From contig CAIMUX010000047.1 of assembly GCA_903844735.1 (NCBI GenBank), positions 1-64,000 on the forward strand: 64,000 bases of DNA. Reading direction: 5' to 3'. The position numbers and the translations under genes were made by a program. Position 1 is the first letter of the stretch; every line of letters starts with the position of its first letter. Source of the stretch: Candidatus Eiseniibacteriota bacterium. GTDB lineage: Bacteria > Eisenbacteria > RBG-16-71-46 > CAIMUX01. Below are positions 17,074 through 26,419 of the stretch, one piece after another. The notes beneath the pieces were generated by a model. It was not told where the DNA came from. It ran no database searches and saw only the letters and a list, made by a program, of their open reading frames with translations.

Positions 17074-17703
17074 ATGCAGTTGAGCGAGAACAAAGTCACT
17101 GTCCCGCTGTTTTCGGGCCTGCCGGACGAAGAGCTCATGGAGCACGTCGTGCGGAACTCGGAGGCGGCGTTCGCGATGCTGGTCGATCGGTACCGTGGGC
17201 GGATCATCAACCTCGTCTGCCGATTCATCAACGACCGAGAACGTGCTCAGGAGATCGCTCAGGAGGTGTTCCTGCGGGTGTTCGTCCACCGCGAGCGGTA
17301 TCGGCCCAGCGGCAAGTTCAGCACCTGGATCTACACCATTGCCGCCAACCTTGCGAAGAACGAGATCCGGCGGCGGGTCCGTGCGCGCGGTGTCGTCAGC
17401 CTGGATGGCCTGTTGGAGGTCACCGGAGATTCCAGCCGGTTCCTCGCCGACCCCGGGCCTCGATCCGACCAGCGCGTGCGCCAGCGCGAGGTCCGGGAAT
17501 GGGTCGAAGGCGCCATGCAGGCGATTCCGGAAAAGTATCGGGAGGTCATCATCCTCCGCGACATGCAGCAACTCTCCTACGAGGAGATCGAACAGGTGCT
17601 GGGCATCCCCGGAGGCACCGTGCGTTCGCGCATCAATCGAGCGCGGGCGGCGCTGCAGGAGAAACTCAGCGGTCTGGTGGAAGGCGGCATCGATGAGCTC
17701 TAA
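17074..17703 (+). CDS. ECF (RpoE-type) RNA polymerase sigma factor
   Basis: A 209-residue group 4 sigma factor. Region 2 (about 20-95) includes FAMLVDRYRGRIINLVCRFI, then DRERAQEIAQEVFLRVF, and FSTWIYTIAANLAKNEIRRR. Region 4 (about 150-205) has IPEKYREVIILRDMQQLSYE and the helix-turn-helix VLGIPGGTVRSRINRARAAL. ATG 17074 follows CGGAG closely; the frame extends upstream only 12 codons more. The stop overlaps the next gene, a zinc-type anti-sigma factor, by 11 bases, the usual coupling of sigma with its inhibitor. The following genes are probably its regulators or targets in envelope-stress control. Confidence 0.93.
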   Translation: MQLSENKVTVPLFSGLPDEELMEHVVRNSEAAFAMLVDRYRGRIINLVCRFINDRERAQEIAQEVFLRVFVHRERYRPSGKFSTWIYTIAANLAKNEIRRRVRARGVVSLDGLLEVTGDSSRFLADPGPRSDQRVRQREVREWVEGAMQAIPEKYREVIILRDMQQLSYEEIEQVLGIPGGTVRSRINRARAALQEKLSGLVEGGIDEL

Positions 17704-18517
17704 GCCGATGAATTGTAAGACGGCGAGAAGTCTGTTCTCGGCGCGGATCGACGATGATCTGTCGCCGATGGAGGCCGGATCGCTGGAGATGCACCTACGC
17801 GATTGTAAGGATGGTTGCCGGGATCAATGGGCCGTTTTTGAGTCTACGGTCCGCATGGTGCGCGCCCTGCCGCCGGTGGAGCCTGACCCCAGTTTTGTCG
17901 GCCGCGTACTGGACCGCGTGAGAGCGTGGGAAGCCCAGGAAGCTGGTCGGCCCGTGAGTGCCCCGGTCCGGGTGCCTTGGTCCACGTCGGTGCCGGTTTT
18001 TGGGCTCGCTGGGCGTCTGCGTGAATGGTTCAAGATGGGCGATCCGATCAGCTTGGGCGACTTGGGCGATTGGATCCGTGGTTTCGCTGGCGGCTTCGCT
18101 GGCGGCCTCGCCGGTTCGCGCGTCCTGGTGCCCGTGCGTGTCGTCGCCGCTGTCGTTCTAGGCGTGGTCGGTGGGCTTGCCATCGGCCAGCAGGCGTTGC
18201 TTTCGAATCGTGCCGCGCCCCTCCCCGAATTGGCCGGGCGAACGACCGTCTCGGCGGCCACAGTACCCGGCGGCGAGGTCGACCGGGTCCGATCCACCAC
18301 CGACGCGGGGCGTCCCTTCGGCGACCTCGCGGGCGACATCCCCCCGGTGCGTGTCGCGCGCGGCGGTGCTGATTCGGTCCGCGTCCAGCCTGACGACGTC
18401 GGGGACGATCCCGCGACATATCCCGGAGGGATCGGCAGTCGCCAGGTTCTCACGAAGCCCGGCGATGCGCGCCTTCGCATGACCAACACTGATGGCCGTC
18501 CTCAGTTCATCTTCTAG
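17693..18517 (+). CDS. Zinc-type membrane anti-sigma factor
   Basis: A 274-residue single-pass protein. The N-terminal cytoplasmic part carries an exact His-x3-Cys-x3-Cys motif (HLRDCKDGC, about residues 33-41), the core of the ZAS zinc anti-sigma domain. A transmembrane helix (about 145-170, VVAAVVLGVVGGLAIG) puts the C-terminal ~100 residues in the periplasm. Between them is a Gly/Ala repeat (GFAGGFAGGLAG) made by 12-base DNA repeats. ATG 17693 overlaps the sigma gene; ATG 17708 is possible. Its partner should be the adjacent ECF sigma factor, released by stress-triggered degradation or a conformational change. Confidence 0.85.
   Translation: MSSKPMNCKTARSLFSARIDDDLSPMEAGSLEMHLRDCKDGCRDQWAVFESTVRMVRALPPVEPDPSFVGRVLDRVRAWEAQEAGRPVSAPVRVPWSTSVPVFGLAGRLREWFKMGDPISLGDLGDWIRGFAGGFAGGLAGSRVLVPVRVVAAVVLGVVGGLAIGQQALLSNRAAPLPELAGRTTVSAATVPGGEVDRVRSTTDAGRPFGDLAGDIPPVRVARGGADSVRVQPDDVGDDPATYPGGIGSRQVLTKPGDARLRMTNTDGRPQFIF
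18080..18115 (+). repeat. 12-bp in-frame tandem repeat in the anti-sigma gene
   Basis: Three 12-base units (18080-18091, 18092-18103, 18104-18115) of form GGYYTCGCYGGY encode GFAG-GFAG-GLAG. A 9-base doublet CTTGGGCGA at 18052-18069 lies just before. The repeat falls in the linker between the zinc domain and the membrane helix, so its length could alter spacing but not folding. Confidence 0.7.
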
Positions 18518-19805
18518 CTGTCCTCTGCGGGCGGAACTGTCACCCGAGGCGGCCGGGACCGGGTTCGGTTCCGGCCGTTTTTCTCGATGTGGCTGGGTTC
18601 GGCAACTCGCGTTGATATGGGCGCTCTTGGCGATCTGTGCCGCCACGGAGGTCGTCGGGGCCCGCCCGGCTCAGGGCGTTTCACCTGTGGCGCGCTGGCT
18701 CGACGGGATTCTGGTGCCGGCGGGTGCCTCGGTGGTACAGGTCATCGCGTATCGCCCCAGCGGGCCGGTCTACGGGGCCCGCGCTGGCTCGGCCTCGGTA
18801 TTTCGACTCGAGCCGGCCCGGCGCACCTTCTGGGCCACAGGGATCGTGATCGGGGAGGATGGCCTCGTGCTGGCCTGTTCCGAGGCGGCCCAGCCGAATG
18901 ACAGCCTTGAGATTCGGCTGCCGGGCGGCACGCATTCCGGGGCGCGATTTCTCGCGCAGGACCTGGATCTTGGTTTGTCTCTGCTCCAAGCCGAAGATGT
19001 CACAGGGCTGAAGCCGGTGTCCCTGGTCTCCGACGGCCCCATCGTTGAGGGTGGGGTCGCCGTGCTTGTCGGCCACCGCGCCGGCCGGGACGGCCCCGAA
19101 TTTCGATTCGCGCGCATCTTTGACGCCAGGAAGGGTCCCGAAGAGCCGGGCTTCTACAGAGTGGTTCTTGGGGATTGTCATGGTGCCTGCGGCGACGCGG
19201 TCTTTGATGAGTACGGGGGCTTTCGCGGGATCGTCATCGGTGTGCGGGCCGAGCGCGAGCATGATGTGACGCCATCGTGCGGCACGTCGGCGAGCGAACC
19301 GTTCGAGTGCGAGTGGGTCCGTGCCCTTTCCTCGTCCGGTATGGCCGAGACCGCGACCGCCCTGATCGCCGCCAGCCGCTCCCCTGTCGGTTTTCTAGGG
19401 GTGATGGCCGCCGCGGGCGATTCGGCAGCGGAGGCGACTGGTGAGTCGCCGTCACCACGCCAGCCCCTACAGGTCACGCTGGTGCTGCCAGGCAGTCCGG
19501 CCGATGCCGCCGGGCTCAGGCCTGGGGACCAGATCATCTCCATCCACGGGCAACCCGCGACCTCTATGGAACAGATTGCCGACGTGATCGCAGCCTCGCA
19601 ACCTGGTCGGGAGATCCGGATCCGGGTGCTGCGGGATGGGGCGCCACTCGCGCTTTCGGCCCGCCTGGCGGATCGTTCCGCTCTTGGCTGGATGGACCGG
19701 CAGGAGCGTGTTGATGCCGCCCGCAGAAAGCGGCTCCAGGCCGCCATCGGGGGGCTTCAGCGGCAGATCCTCGAGATCGACGCTCAGCGTCGTCGCGGAC
19801 CGTGA
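18492..19805 (+). CDS. Trypsin-fold (HtrA-like) PDZ protein with altered catalytic residues
   Basis: A 437-residue envelope protein: membrane/signal segment (about 38-58), a trypsin-like domain (about 70-260), a PDZ domain (about 325-400, with VLPGSPADAAGLRPGDQIIS) and a basic helical tail. The protease fold resembles DegS/HtrA but the catalytic positions differ. In ATGIVIGEDGLVLACSEAA (115-133) the usual His is Glu131. In GACGDAVFDEYGGF (231-244) the usual Ser aligns with Cys233. An Asp in DLDLGLSLLQ (158-167) may be retained. It overlaps the anti-sigma gene by 26 bases, so it probably senses or transmits periplasmic signals to it rather than cutting as a standard serine protease. The start codon is uncertain. 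Confidence 0.75.
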   Translation: MAVLSSSSSCPLRAELSPEAAGTGFGSGRFSRCGWVRQLALIWALLAICAATEVVGARPAQGVSPVARWLDGILVPAGASVVQVIAYRPSGPVYGARAGSASVFRLEPARRTFWATGIVIGEDGLVLACSEAAQPNDSLEIRLPGGTHSGARFLAQDLDLGLSLLQAEDVTGLKPVSLVSDGPIVEGGVAVLVGHRAGRDGPEFRFARIFDARKGPEEPGFYRVVLGDCHGACGDAVFDEYGGFRGIVIGVRAEREHDVTPSCGTSASEPFECEWVRALSSSGMAETATALIAASRSPVGFLGVMAAAGDSAAEATGESPSPRQPLQVTLVLPGSPADAAGLRPGDQIISIHGQPATSMEQIADVIAASQPGREIRIRVLRDGAPLALSARLADRSALGWMDRQERVDAARRKRLQAAIGGLQRQILEIDAQRRRGP

Positions 19806-20848
19806 AGCCAGGACGATACGTGTGTCCGGGGGCGCCGGCGGTCGCCCGGCGCGCCCTGTTCGCAGGGGTGTTCCTGTCTTTGATCCCCGGCTGCACTGTA
19901 TCGCTGCCGATGTCCCTGGGCTCCAACGGCGAGATCGCCGTAGTGACCGACGCCGAGTCCGGCGATCCGCGGCTGGAGGCGCTTCTCACGGCCTTGCGAG
20001 AACCGGTGCGATGGTCCCGGGACGAGCCGCGGTTCCGCCCGGCGGTGGTGCCTCCCGCCGGGTTCGATGCGCGCCGCCATGCGCGATGTCTGGCCTTCAT
20101 CCTCGACCTCGACGTCCCCGGGAGCCTGGCCGGCCCCCTCCGCCGACTGCTGGCGGGCGCCGACCTGGACAGCATGCGTGCCAAGCCGTTTGCATTTCGG
20201 GTAGTTCAGGATGCCTGGGCGCGCGGGCAGAGCATTCTCGTGGTGCATGCTCGGGGAGCGGAAGGCGCGGTCGCGTTGGGCCGCGAAGCGTCCGAGATGA
20301 TCGCGGCCCTGGAGGAGGGGATCACCACGGCGCTCGTTTCGGTGGTACTGCAAGATGGCGAGGATCGGGCAGCGGGGGAGCGCCTGGCGCGCGACTTCGG
20401 GTTCACGCTTCGGGTGCCCCGGGGCTGGCGGCTTGGGGGTGATCCTGCCCCTGGGGCAGCCCGCCTCTATCGGGTTGACGAACGCAATGGGGCGTGTTTC
20501 CTCCTGATCGCATCGTTGCCGGCTGACTTGGCGCCACGCGATCCGGAGTCCTTGCTCGCTTTGCGGGAGCGTCTGGCGACTGCATGGAGCGATGGCGACC
20601 ATGTCGACCCGCTCTCTTCGGTCGCGCGTGCCGGATCGTTTCAGCGCCGGCCCGCGACCTTCATCGAGGGGACCTGGCAGAACGCGAACGATTCGATCGG
20701 CGGACTGTTTCGTTGCTGCGCCTTCGTCCGCGGCGGCCGATTCTTCCTCGTGGATGCCGTGGTGTTCCAACCGCGGGAGGAGAAGATCCCGATTTTGCGA
20801 GAGGTCATGGCGATGGCTGAGACCTTCCGTCTTATGGAGGAGCCGTGA
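19802..20848 (+). CDS. DUF4837 family lipoprotein
   Basis: A 348-residue predicted lipoprotein with a hydrophobic leader ending LSLIPGC (Cys about residue 31). The early segment SLGSNGEIAVVTDAES and the spacing to EPRFRP resemble DUF4837, a family of unknown function known mainly from Bacteroidota. GTG 19802 overlaps the preceding stop (GTGA), and its own stop overlaps aroB, so it is the last member of the sigma/anti-sigma/PDZ unit and is also coupled to the shikimate genes. The family assignment rests on pattern recognition, so treat it as likely rather than proven. Confidence 0.65.
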   Translation: MKPGRYVCPGAPAVARRALFAGVFLSLIPGCTVSLPMSLGSNGEIAVVTDAESGDPRLEALLTALREPVRWSRDEPRFRPAVVPPAGFDARRHARCLAFILDLDVPGSLAGPLRRLLAGADLDSMRAKPFAFRVVQDAWARGQSILVVHARGAEGAVALGREASEMIAALEEGITTALVSVVLQDGEDRAAGERLARDFGFTLRVPRGWRLGGDPAPGAARLYRVDERNGACFLLIASLPADLAPRDPESLLALRERLATAWSDGDHVDPLSSVARAGSFQRRPATFIEGTWQNANDSIGGLFRCCAFVRGGRFFLVDAVVFQPREEKIPILREVMAMAETFRLMEEP

Positions 20849-21939
20849 TCGACATCATCGTCGGGCTGGGCGATCGTTCCTATCCGGTTCGGATCGGCCC
20901 TTGGCGGGACTGGGACCTGCGGACGGTTGTGCGAAGTTGGCCGACGTCGCCTTGGGCACTGGTGGCCGACCGGCGCGCGTGGGAAACGTGGTCCGGGGAT
21001 CTGCTGGCCTGCCTCGGTGCGGCGGGCGTCGACGTTCATGTCATCGAGCTGGAGGGAGGAGAGTCGGCCAAGTCGCACGAGACTCTCCATCGCATTTACG
21101 ACCATCTCCTCGCGAAGAAAGTACGGCGGGATGGGACGCTGGCGGTCTTCGGAGGTGGGGTGCTTGGCGACGTTGCCGGCTTTGCCGCGGCCACGTGGCA
21201 ACGGGGGATCCGTTTCGTGCAGATCCCTTCGACGCTCCTGGCCCAGGTCGATTCCAGCGTGGGTGGCAAGACGGGACTGAATTTTCGCGAGCACAAGAAC
21301 CTTGTCGGAGCCTTCCACCAACCGGCGGCGGTTCTGGTCTCACCGGAGTGGCTGAACAGCCTCCCGGCGCGGGAATTCCAGGCCGGCCTCGCCGAGGTGA
21401 TCAAGTGCGGCGTGATCCGCGATGCCGGGCTCTTGAGCATCCTGGAGGAGGAGAGCCCGGTGCGGTTCGGCCGCTCCCCCCGCCTGGAGGAAGTTGTTGC
21501 TCGCGCTCTCGCCGTGAAAGCTCGCGTCGTGGAAGAAGACGAGCGCGATCGTGGCGTGCGGCGGCTGCTCAACTTCGGGCACACGGTCGGGCATGCCATC
21601 GAATCCGCTTCCGGCTTCCGGCACTACCTCCATGGCGAGGCGGTTGCCCTCGGCATGGTGGCGGCGACCCGACTTTCGGTTCTTACCACCGGATTGCCGG
21701 AACCGGAGGCCCGGCGGGTGGAAGAGCTACTGGTACGTTACGGTCTGCCGGTGAGAACCTCAGCGGTGGGTCTCGACGCCATCCTCGGTTTTCTCGCCAT
21801 GGACAAAAAGGTCGAGGCCGGCGGGCCGGTGTGGGTGTTGACAGCCGGGCTGGGCACGGCTACGGTCGCCGCCCGGGTTCCCCAGGAGGCGGTTCGCGCC
21901 GCGGTTTCGTACATTTTGGAGACGTCGGTGGCATCATGA
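20845..21939 (+). CDS. aroB: 3-dehydroquinate synthase
   Basis: AroB cyclises DAHP to 3-dehydroquinate, the second shikimate step, using NAD+ and a divalent metal. The 364-residue protein has the NAD-binding GGGVLGDVAGFAAATWQRG (about 98-116), the substrate loop VDSSVGGKTGLN, and the metal-ligand regions AEVIKCGVI, NFGHTVGHAIE and HGEAVALGM. The GTG start overlaps the previous stop (GTGA) and the end overlaps aroQ (ATGA), so the two shikimate genes are tightly coupled. Confidence 0.96.
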   Translation: MIDIIVGLGDRSYPVRIGPWRDWDLRTVVRSWPTSPWALVADRRAWETWSGDLLACLGAAGVDVHVIELEGGESAKSHETLHRIYDHLLAKKVRRDGTLAVFGGGVLGDVAGFAAATWQRGIRFVQIPSTLLAQVDSSVGGKTGLNFREHKNLVGAFHQPAAVLVSPEWLNSLPAREFQAGLAEVIKCGVIRDAGLLSILEEESPVRFGRSPRLEEVVARALAVKARVVEEDERDRGVRRLLNFGHTVGHAIESASGFRHYLHGEAVALGMVAATRLSVLTTGLPEPEARRVEELLVRYGLPVRTSAVGLDAILGFLAMDKKVEAGGPVWVLTAGLGTATVAARVPQEAVRAAVSYILETSVAS

Positions 21940-22410
21940 AGCGGATTCTCGTTATGCACGGCCCCAATCTCGATCTCGTGGGAGAGAGGGAGCCGGAAAT
22001 CTACGGGACGGAGACCCTGGCCGAACTCGATGCCCGCCTGGCCGAGGAAGCGGGGAGACTGGGGATGGCCGTCTCCTCCTTCCAATCGAACCACGAGGGA
22101 GCGCTCATCGACCGGCTGCACCGCGCCAGCGGCGAGGCGGACGGCATCGTCCTCAACCCCGGCGGCCTCACGCACACCAGCGTGAGCCTGCGGGACGCCG
22201 TGGCCGCGACATCCCTCCCGGTCATCGAGGTTCACCTGAGCAACATTTTCGCCCGGGAGTCGTTCCGCCAGGTCGACCTCGTGGCACCGGTGTGTCGCGG
22301 CGTCGTCCTGGGGCTCGGCTCACTGGGCTACCTGGCGGCCCTGCGGTCCCTAGCAACAATCCTCGGTGCCGGCCCAAGCGGGGTCGGCGAGGGCACTGGA
22401 GAAACCGGCC

Positions 22411-22424
<14 letters not shown>
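21936..22424 (+). CDS. aroQ: Type II 3-dehydroquinate dehydratase
   Basis: This dodecameric dehydratase performs the step after AroB. The 162-residue protein begins [20 protein letters not shown] and continues to EIYG, which carries the catalytic Tyr. [26 protein letters not shown] and the [10 protein letters not shown] loop with its His complete the active site. ATG 21936 overlaps the aroB stop; the long open frame upstream is a shadow of aroB. Its last ~20 residues (Gly/Ser-rich) are extra and overlap accB by 14 bases. Confidence 0.95.
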
Positions 22425-22974
<550 letters not shown>

Positions 22975-23014
22975 CCGCGATCGGGCGGGCTCGGCCCCGG
23001 GGAAGGATGACACG

Positions 23015-24307
23015 GTGGATTTTCGACGCGTGCTCGAGCGGATGCTTCAGAGCGGTGCCAGCGACTTGCACCTCAAGGTTGGGACGCGCCCGCAGATCCG
23101 GGTGGACGGAGAACTCCTGGCTATCGACGAGCCGGCCCCGTCGCTCAAAGAGATGGAGGCGGTCATTGACCAGGTGCTCACCCCGGCACAGAAGGCCGGG
23201 TTTGTGGAGAAGCGCGAGCTCGACTTCGCCATCGGGGTGCCGGGCCTGGCCCGCTTCCGCGCAAACTTCTTCTATCAGAGGGGAACCCCGGCGGTGGTGC
23301 TGCGCCATGTACCGCTCAGCGTGCCCGCGATCGAGGAGCTGAACCTCCCGCCCATTGTGGAGACGCTGGCCCTGTTCCCGCGCGGCCTTGTTCTCGTTAC
23401 CGGTCAGGTGGGGAGCGGGAAGTCGACGGCCCTAGCGTCCATGATCGATGCCATCAACCGGCGCCTGGCCCGCTCGATCATCACCGTGGAAGACCCGGTC
23501 GAATTTCTCCACCGCGATGACAAGAGCATGATCAGTCAGCGCGAGGTGGGGCTGGATACGGAGGGGTACCTCAGTGCTCTGAAGTACATTCTGCGCCAGG
23601 ATCCGGACGTGATCCTGCTCGGGGAGATCCGGGATCAGGATACCATGTCCATCGCGCTCATGGCGGCTGACACCGGGCACCTCGTTCTTTCGACCCTGCA
23701 CACGATTGATGCGGCGCAGACGGTGAACCGGATCATTTCCTTCTATCCGCCGCATCAGCACAGCGAGATTCGCTTTCTTCTCGCTTCGGCGCTGCGCGCG
23801 GTCGTATCGCTGCGGCTGATCCCGAGGATCGGGGGCAAGGGACGCGTTCCGGCCTGTGAAATCCTCATCAATACCCCGACGGTGCGCGAGTATCTCATGG
23901 CCGCGGACAAGACGCATCTCATCAAGCAGGCGATCGTGGAGGGGACGACGCAGTACGGAATGCAATCGTTCGACCAGTCGCTCATGCGTCTCTATCGGGG
24001 CGGACTCATCTCGCTCGACGAGGCGGTGAAGAACTCCTCGCAGCCGACGGAGTTCGAGCTGCGCGTCAAGGGGGTGCATGCTTCGAGCGACACGAGCTGG
24101 GACACCTTCGAAGAGGCTGCGGGAGCCCCGTCGGAGCCGGGTGCGGCATCGCCGGGAAATGACCCAGCCGCGCCGGGCGGCGCCGGGCTAGGCGGTTCTC
24201 CGGTGGGGTCGAAGCCCTTTGCGTCACCGGGAACCGCGGGATCGTCCGGTGTCGACCGGGTGACCAAAGAGGGGGGGGCGGGCCCACAGGGGATCAGTCG
24301 CTTCTGA
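23015..24307 (+). CDS. pilT: PilT-like type IV pilus retraction ATPase
   Basis: A 430-residue secretion-family ATPase. The N-terminal PAS-like part begins VDFRRVLERMLQSGASDLHL. It is followed by Walker A GQVGSGKST (Lys136), Asp-box region VEDPVEFLH, Walker B VILLGEIRDQDTM, and the His-box TLHTIDAAQTVNRII typical of PilT/PilU twitching motors. Residues past ~365 are a Gly/Pro/Ser-rich tail of ~65 residues absent from PilT of model species. GTG 23015 has GGAAGGA seven bases upstream. It could power retraction of a type IV pilus; no other pilus gene is in the window. Confidence 0.92.
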   Translation: MDFRRVLERMLQSGASDLHLKVGTRPQIRVDGELLAIDEPAPSLKEMEAVIDQVLTPAQKAGFVEKRELDFAIGVPGLARFRANFFYQRGTPAVVLRHVPLSVPAIEELNLPPIVETLALFPRGLVLVTGQVGSGKSTALASMIDAINRRLARSIITVEDPVEFLHRDDKSMISQREVGLDTEGYLSALKYILRQDPDVILLGEIRDQDTMSIALMAADTGHLVLSTLHTIDAAQTVNRIISFYPPHQHSEIRFLLASALRAVVSLRLIPRIGGKGRVPACEILINTPTVREYLMAADKTHLIKQAIVEGTTQYGMQSFDQSLMRLYRGGLISLDEAVKNSSQPTEFELRVKGVHASSDTSWDTFEEAAGAPSEPGAASPGNDPAAPGGAGLGGSPVGSKPFASPGTAGSSGVDRVTKEGGAGPQGISRF

Positions 24308-24320
24308 CGACCCGGGAGGA

Positions 24321-24339
24321 GGCCGGCCTGCTGCCGGCC
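24321..24339 (+). other. Hairpin between pilT and accC
   Basis: GGCCGGC (24321-24327) and GCCGGCC (24333-24339) form a 7-bp stem with a 5-base loop, 14 bases before the accC ATG. It is not followed by a T run. The ribosome-binding site (AGGAGG) lies between it and accC, so it could reduce read-through or affect accC translation. Confidence 0.35.
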
Positions 24340-24353
24340 AGCGCAGGAGGCGC

Positions 24354-25721
24354 ATGTTTTCCAAGGTTCTGGTGGCCAATCGCGGTGAGATCGCACTGCG
24401 CGTCATTCGTGCCTGCCGCGAACTCGACATCGCGACGGTGGCTGTCTACTCAGAGGCCGACCGCGAATCACTTCATGTCACCCTCGCCGACGAATCGGTC
24501 TGCATTGGCCCACCGCCCGGCCGCGAGAGCTACTTAGTTCCGGTCCGTATCATTAGCGCGGCAATCATCACCGGGGCGGAGGCGATCCATCCCGGGTATG
24601 GGTTCCTCTCCGAAAACACGAGCTTCGCCGAGAAGGTGGAGGGCAGCGGCCTGGTCTTCGTGGGGCCGGCGCCTGATTCGATCCGCACCATGGGAAACAA
24701 GAGTCAGGCTCGGGCGACCATGAAAGCGGCGGGCGTGCCGATCCTCCCGGGGAGCGACGGCGTGGTGGAAACGGCAGCCGAGGCTCGTGCCCTGGCCGAC
24801 GGCATCGGCTATCCGGTCATCCTGAAGGCGCGCGACGGAGGCGGTGGAAAAGGGATGCGCGTGGTCCGCCACGGCGACGAGCTGGAGCGTCTCTTCCAGA
24901 CCGCACACGGTGAGGCCGCGGCCGCCTTCGGCAACGGCGCCCTCTATGTCGAGAAGTACCTCCTTCGCACCCGCCACGTAGAGATCCAGCTCGTGGGGGA
25001 CGGGCGCGGCGAGGCGATCCACCTCTTCGAGCGCGACTGCTCGGTGCAGCGCCGCCACCAGAAGCTTATGGAGGAGTCGCCCAGCCCGGGTCTCGCCCCG
25101 GCCACCCGCGAGGCGATGGGCCGCACGGCGCGCGAGGCAGCGCGGCGTATCGGCTACCGCGGGGCCGGCACCATGGAATTCCTCCTGGACGAGGACGGAT
25201 CGTTTTACTTCATGGAGATGAACACCCGCCTGCAAGTGGAACACCCGGTGACCGAGATGGTGACCGGTCTTGACCTCGTGAAGATGCAACTGAGGGTGGC
25301 CGCGGGCGAGCCGCTGCCGTTGGCGCAGGAGCAGGTTCGTTCGGCGGGCCACGCCCTGGAGTGTCGGATCAACGCCGAGTCACCGGCCCACGGGTTTCGC
25401 CCGTCGCCCGGGCTGGTCCGCCGCTACCGGGCACCGGGTGGGCCCGGTGTGCGTGTCGACAGCCACCTCTACGAAGGGTACACCGTGCCGCCGCACTATG
25501 ATTCGCTCGTGGCCAAGATCATCACCCACGGTGCGGATCGTTCCGAGGCGATCGCCCGCATGCGTCGCGCGCTGGCGGAGACGGTCATTGACGGAATCGA
25601 GACGACGATCCCGTTTCACCTGGAGATCCTGGCTGATCCTGAGTTCTTGGCCGGGCGCGTCGACACGCGCTTCGTGGAGCGTCGGCAGGAGGCTGCGGGA
25701 CAATCGGGGCCGCCTGTCTGA
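24354..25721 (+). CDS. accC: Biotin carboxylase subunit of acetyl-CoA carboxylase
   Basis: AccC carboxylates the biotin on AccB using ATP and bicarbonate. The 455-residue length and sequence are canonical: MFSKVLVANRGEIALRVIRA at the start, HPGYGFLSEN, the ATP-grasp glycine loop KARDGGGGKGMRVV, EKYLLRTRHVEIQ, and the catalytic FYFMEMNTRLQVEHPVTEMV. AGGAGG precedes the ATG. It completes an accB/accC pair split by pilT. Immediately after its stop the coding density falls sharply. Confidence 0.97.
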   Translation: MFSKVLVANRGEIALRVIRACRELDIATVAVYSEADRESLHVTLADESVCIGPPPGRESYLVPVRIISAAIITGAEAIHPGYGFLSENTSFAEKVEGSGLVFVGPAPDSIRTMGNKSQARATMKAAGVPILPGSDGVVETAAEARALADGIGYPVILKARDGGGGKGMRVVRHGDELERLFQTAHGEAAAAFGNGALYVEKYLLRTRHVEIQLVGDGRGEAIHLFERDCSVQRRHQKLMEESPSPGLAPATREAMGRTAREAARRIGYRGAGTMEFLLDEDGSFYFMEMNTRLQVEHPVTEMVTGLDLVKMQLRVAAGEPLPLAQEQVRSAGHALECRINAESPAHGFRPSPGLVRRYRAPGGPGVRVDSHLYEGYTVPPHYDSLVAKIITHGADRSEAIARMRRALAETVIDGIETTIPFHLEILADPEFLAGRVDTRFVERRQEAAGQSGPPV

Positions 25722-26419
25722 AGCCCGAAGCTCGATCGCCCGCTCCCCATCGGCCGCCCCCCATTCCAGGGGAAGACACCGGGCGGGCCGAGATGGCCAG
25801 CGATAGAAGCCCGGATCTTCTCGTGTACCTGCCCAGGCACGCTCCAAGAATGTGAAAGTCACCCGTGCACAGGGTCGGGTCGCAGTCTGTCCCGGCCAGA
25901 TGCAGTGATGCCGGACCGCGGGAAGCATCCGGCCCGGCCGGGAGCAACGCTGCACACGGTCGGGACGCACCCGTTCCGGACCTCAGATGGACATCTTTCG
26001 GGATTCCGCGATCGTGCCGCCCCGCACACACAGTTGCGGGCCCCCGTCTTGATGCTGTCCGGGTCTCAGGCACCGTTTCCCGCGGCACGGCTCGATGCTG
26101 ACCGAGCCGGGGCACGACTGTTCTCGCCCGGGACAGGTGCTGACCGCTGAGGTGCACGACTGATCTCGTCCGGAACGGAACGGGCCCGACGGAGAACACG
26201 ACTGATCTTCACTGTTCTGCCTCGATCCGCCGCAAGCGCCCGGACGCGCGGCGTGGCGGTGAGCGTCGGGGCCGCTCTGTCACTCCTGGCTTGGTCGATC
26301 CAGTCTGTGGAACTTGTGATTGAGGCCCGACCGGTGCGTACGCGGGTGGGGTCGAATCGGGTGAGGATTTGGGTCTTGGGGTTGAGTAGGTAGAAGCGGA
26401 TAGCAGGGTTCCCTACAGG
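25722..26419. other. Repeat-rich noncoding gap after accC
   Basis: About 700 bases with no credible gene. Short open frames here do not resemble proteins. From about 25860 to 26215 the sequence consists of irregular blocks ending in CCGGA, CCCGG or CGGGA. The clearest repeat is GCACGACTGWTCTCG, present at about 26109 and 26153, followed by a partial copy ACACGACTGATCTTC at about 26199. The left copy of an ~80-base direct repeat (26294-26373) lies at the right end of the gap. Confidence 0.5.
26294..26373. repeat. Left copy of ~80-bp direct repeat flanking mntA/hepT
   Basis: This block and 27291-27371 share an identical first 10 bases (GTCGATCCAG) and a right-hand 33 bases beginning CGCGGGTGGGG with only two mismatches. 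The middle is more diverged and one base longer in the right copy. They are in the same orientation and bracket the toxin-antitoxin module. In one frame both read as fragments like VIEA, suggesting decayed coding sequence. Confidence 0.65.
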
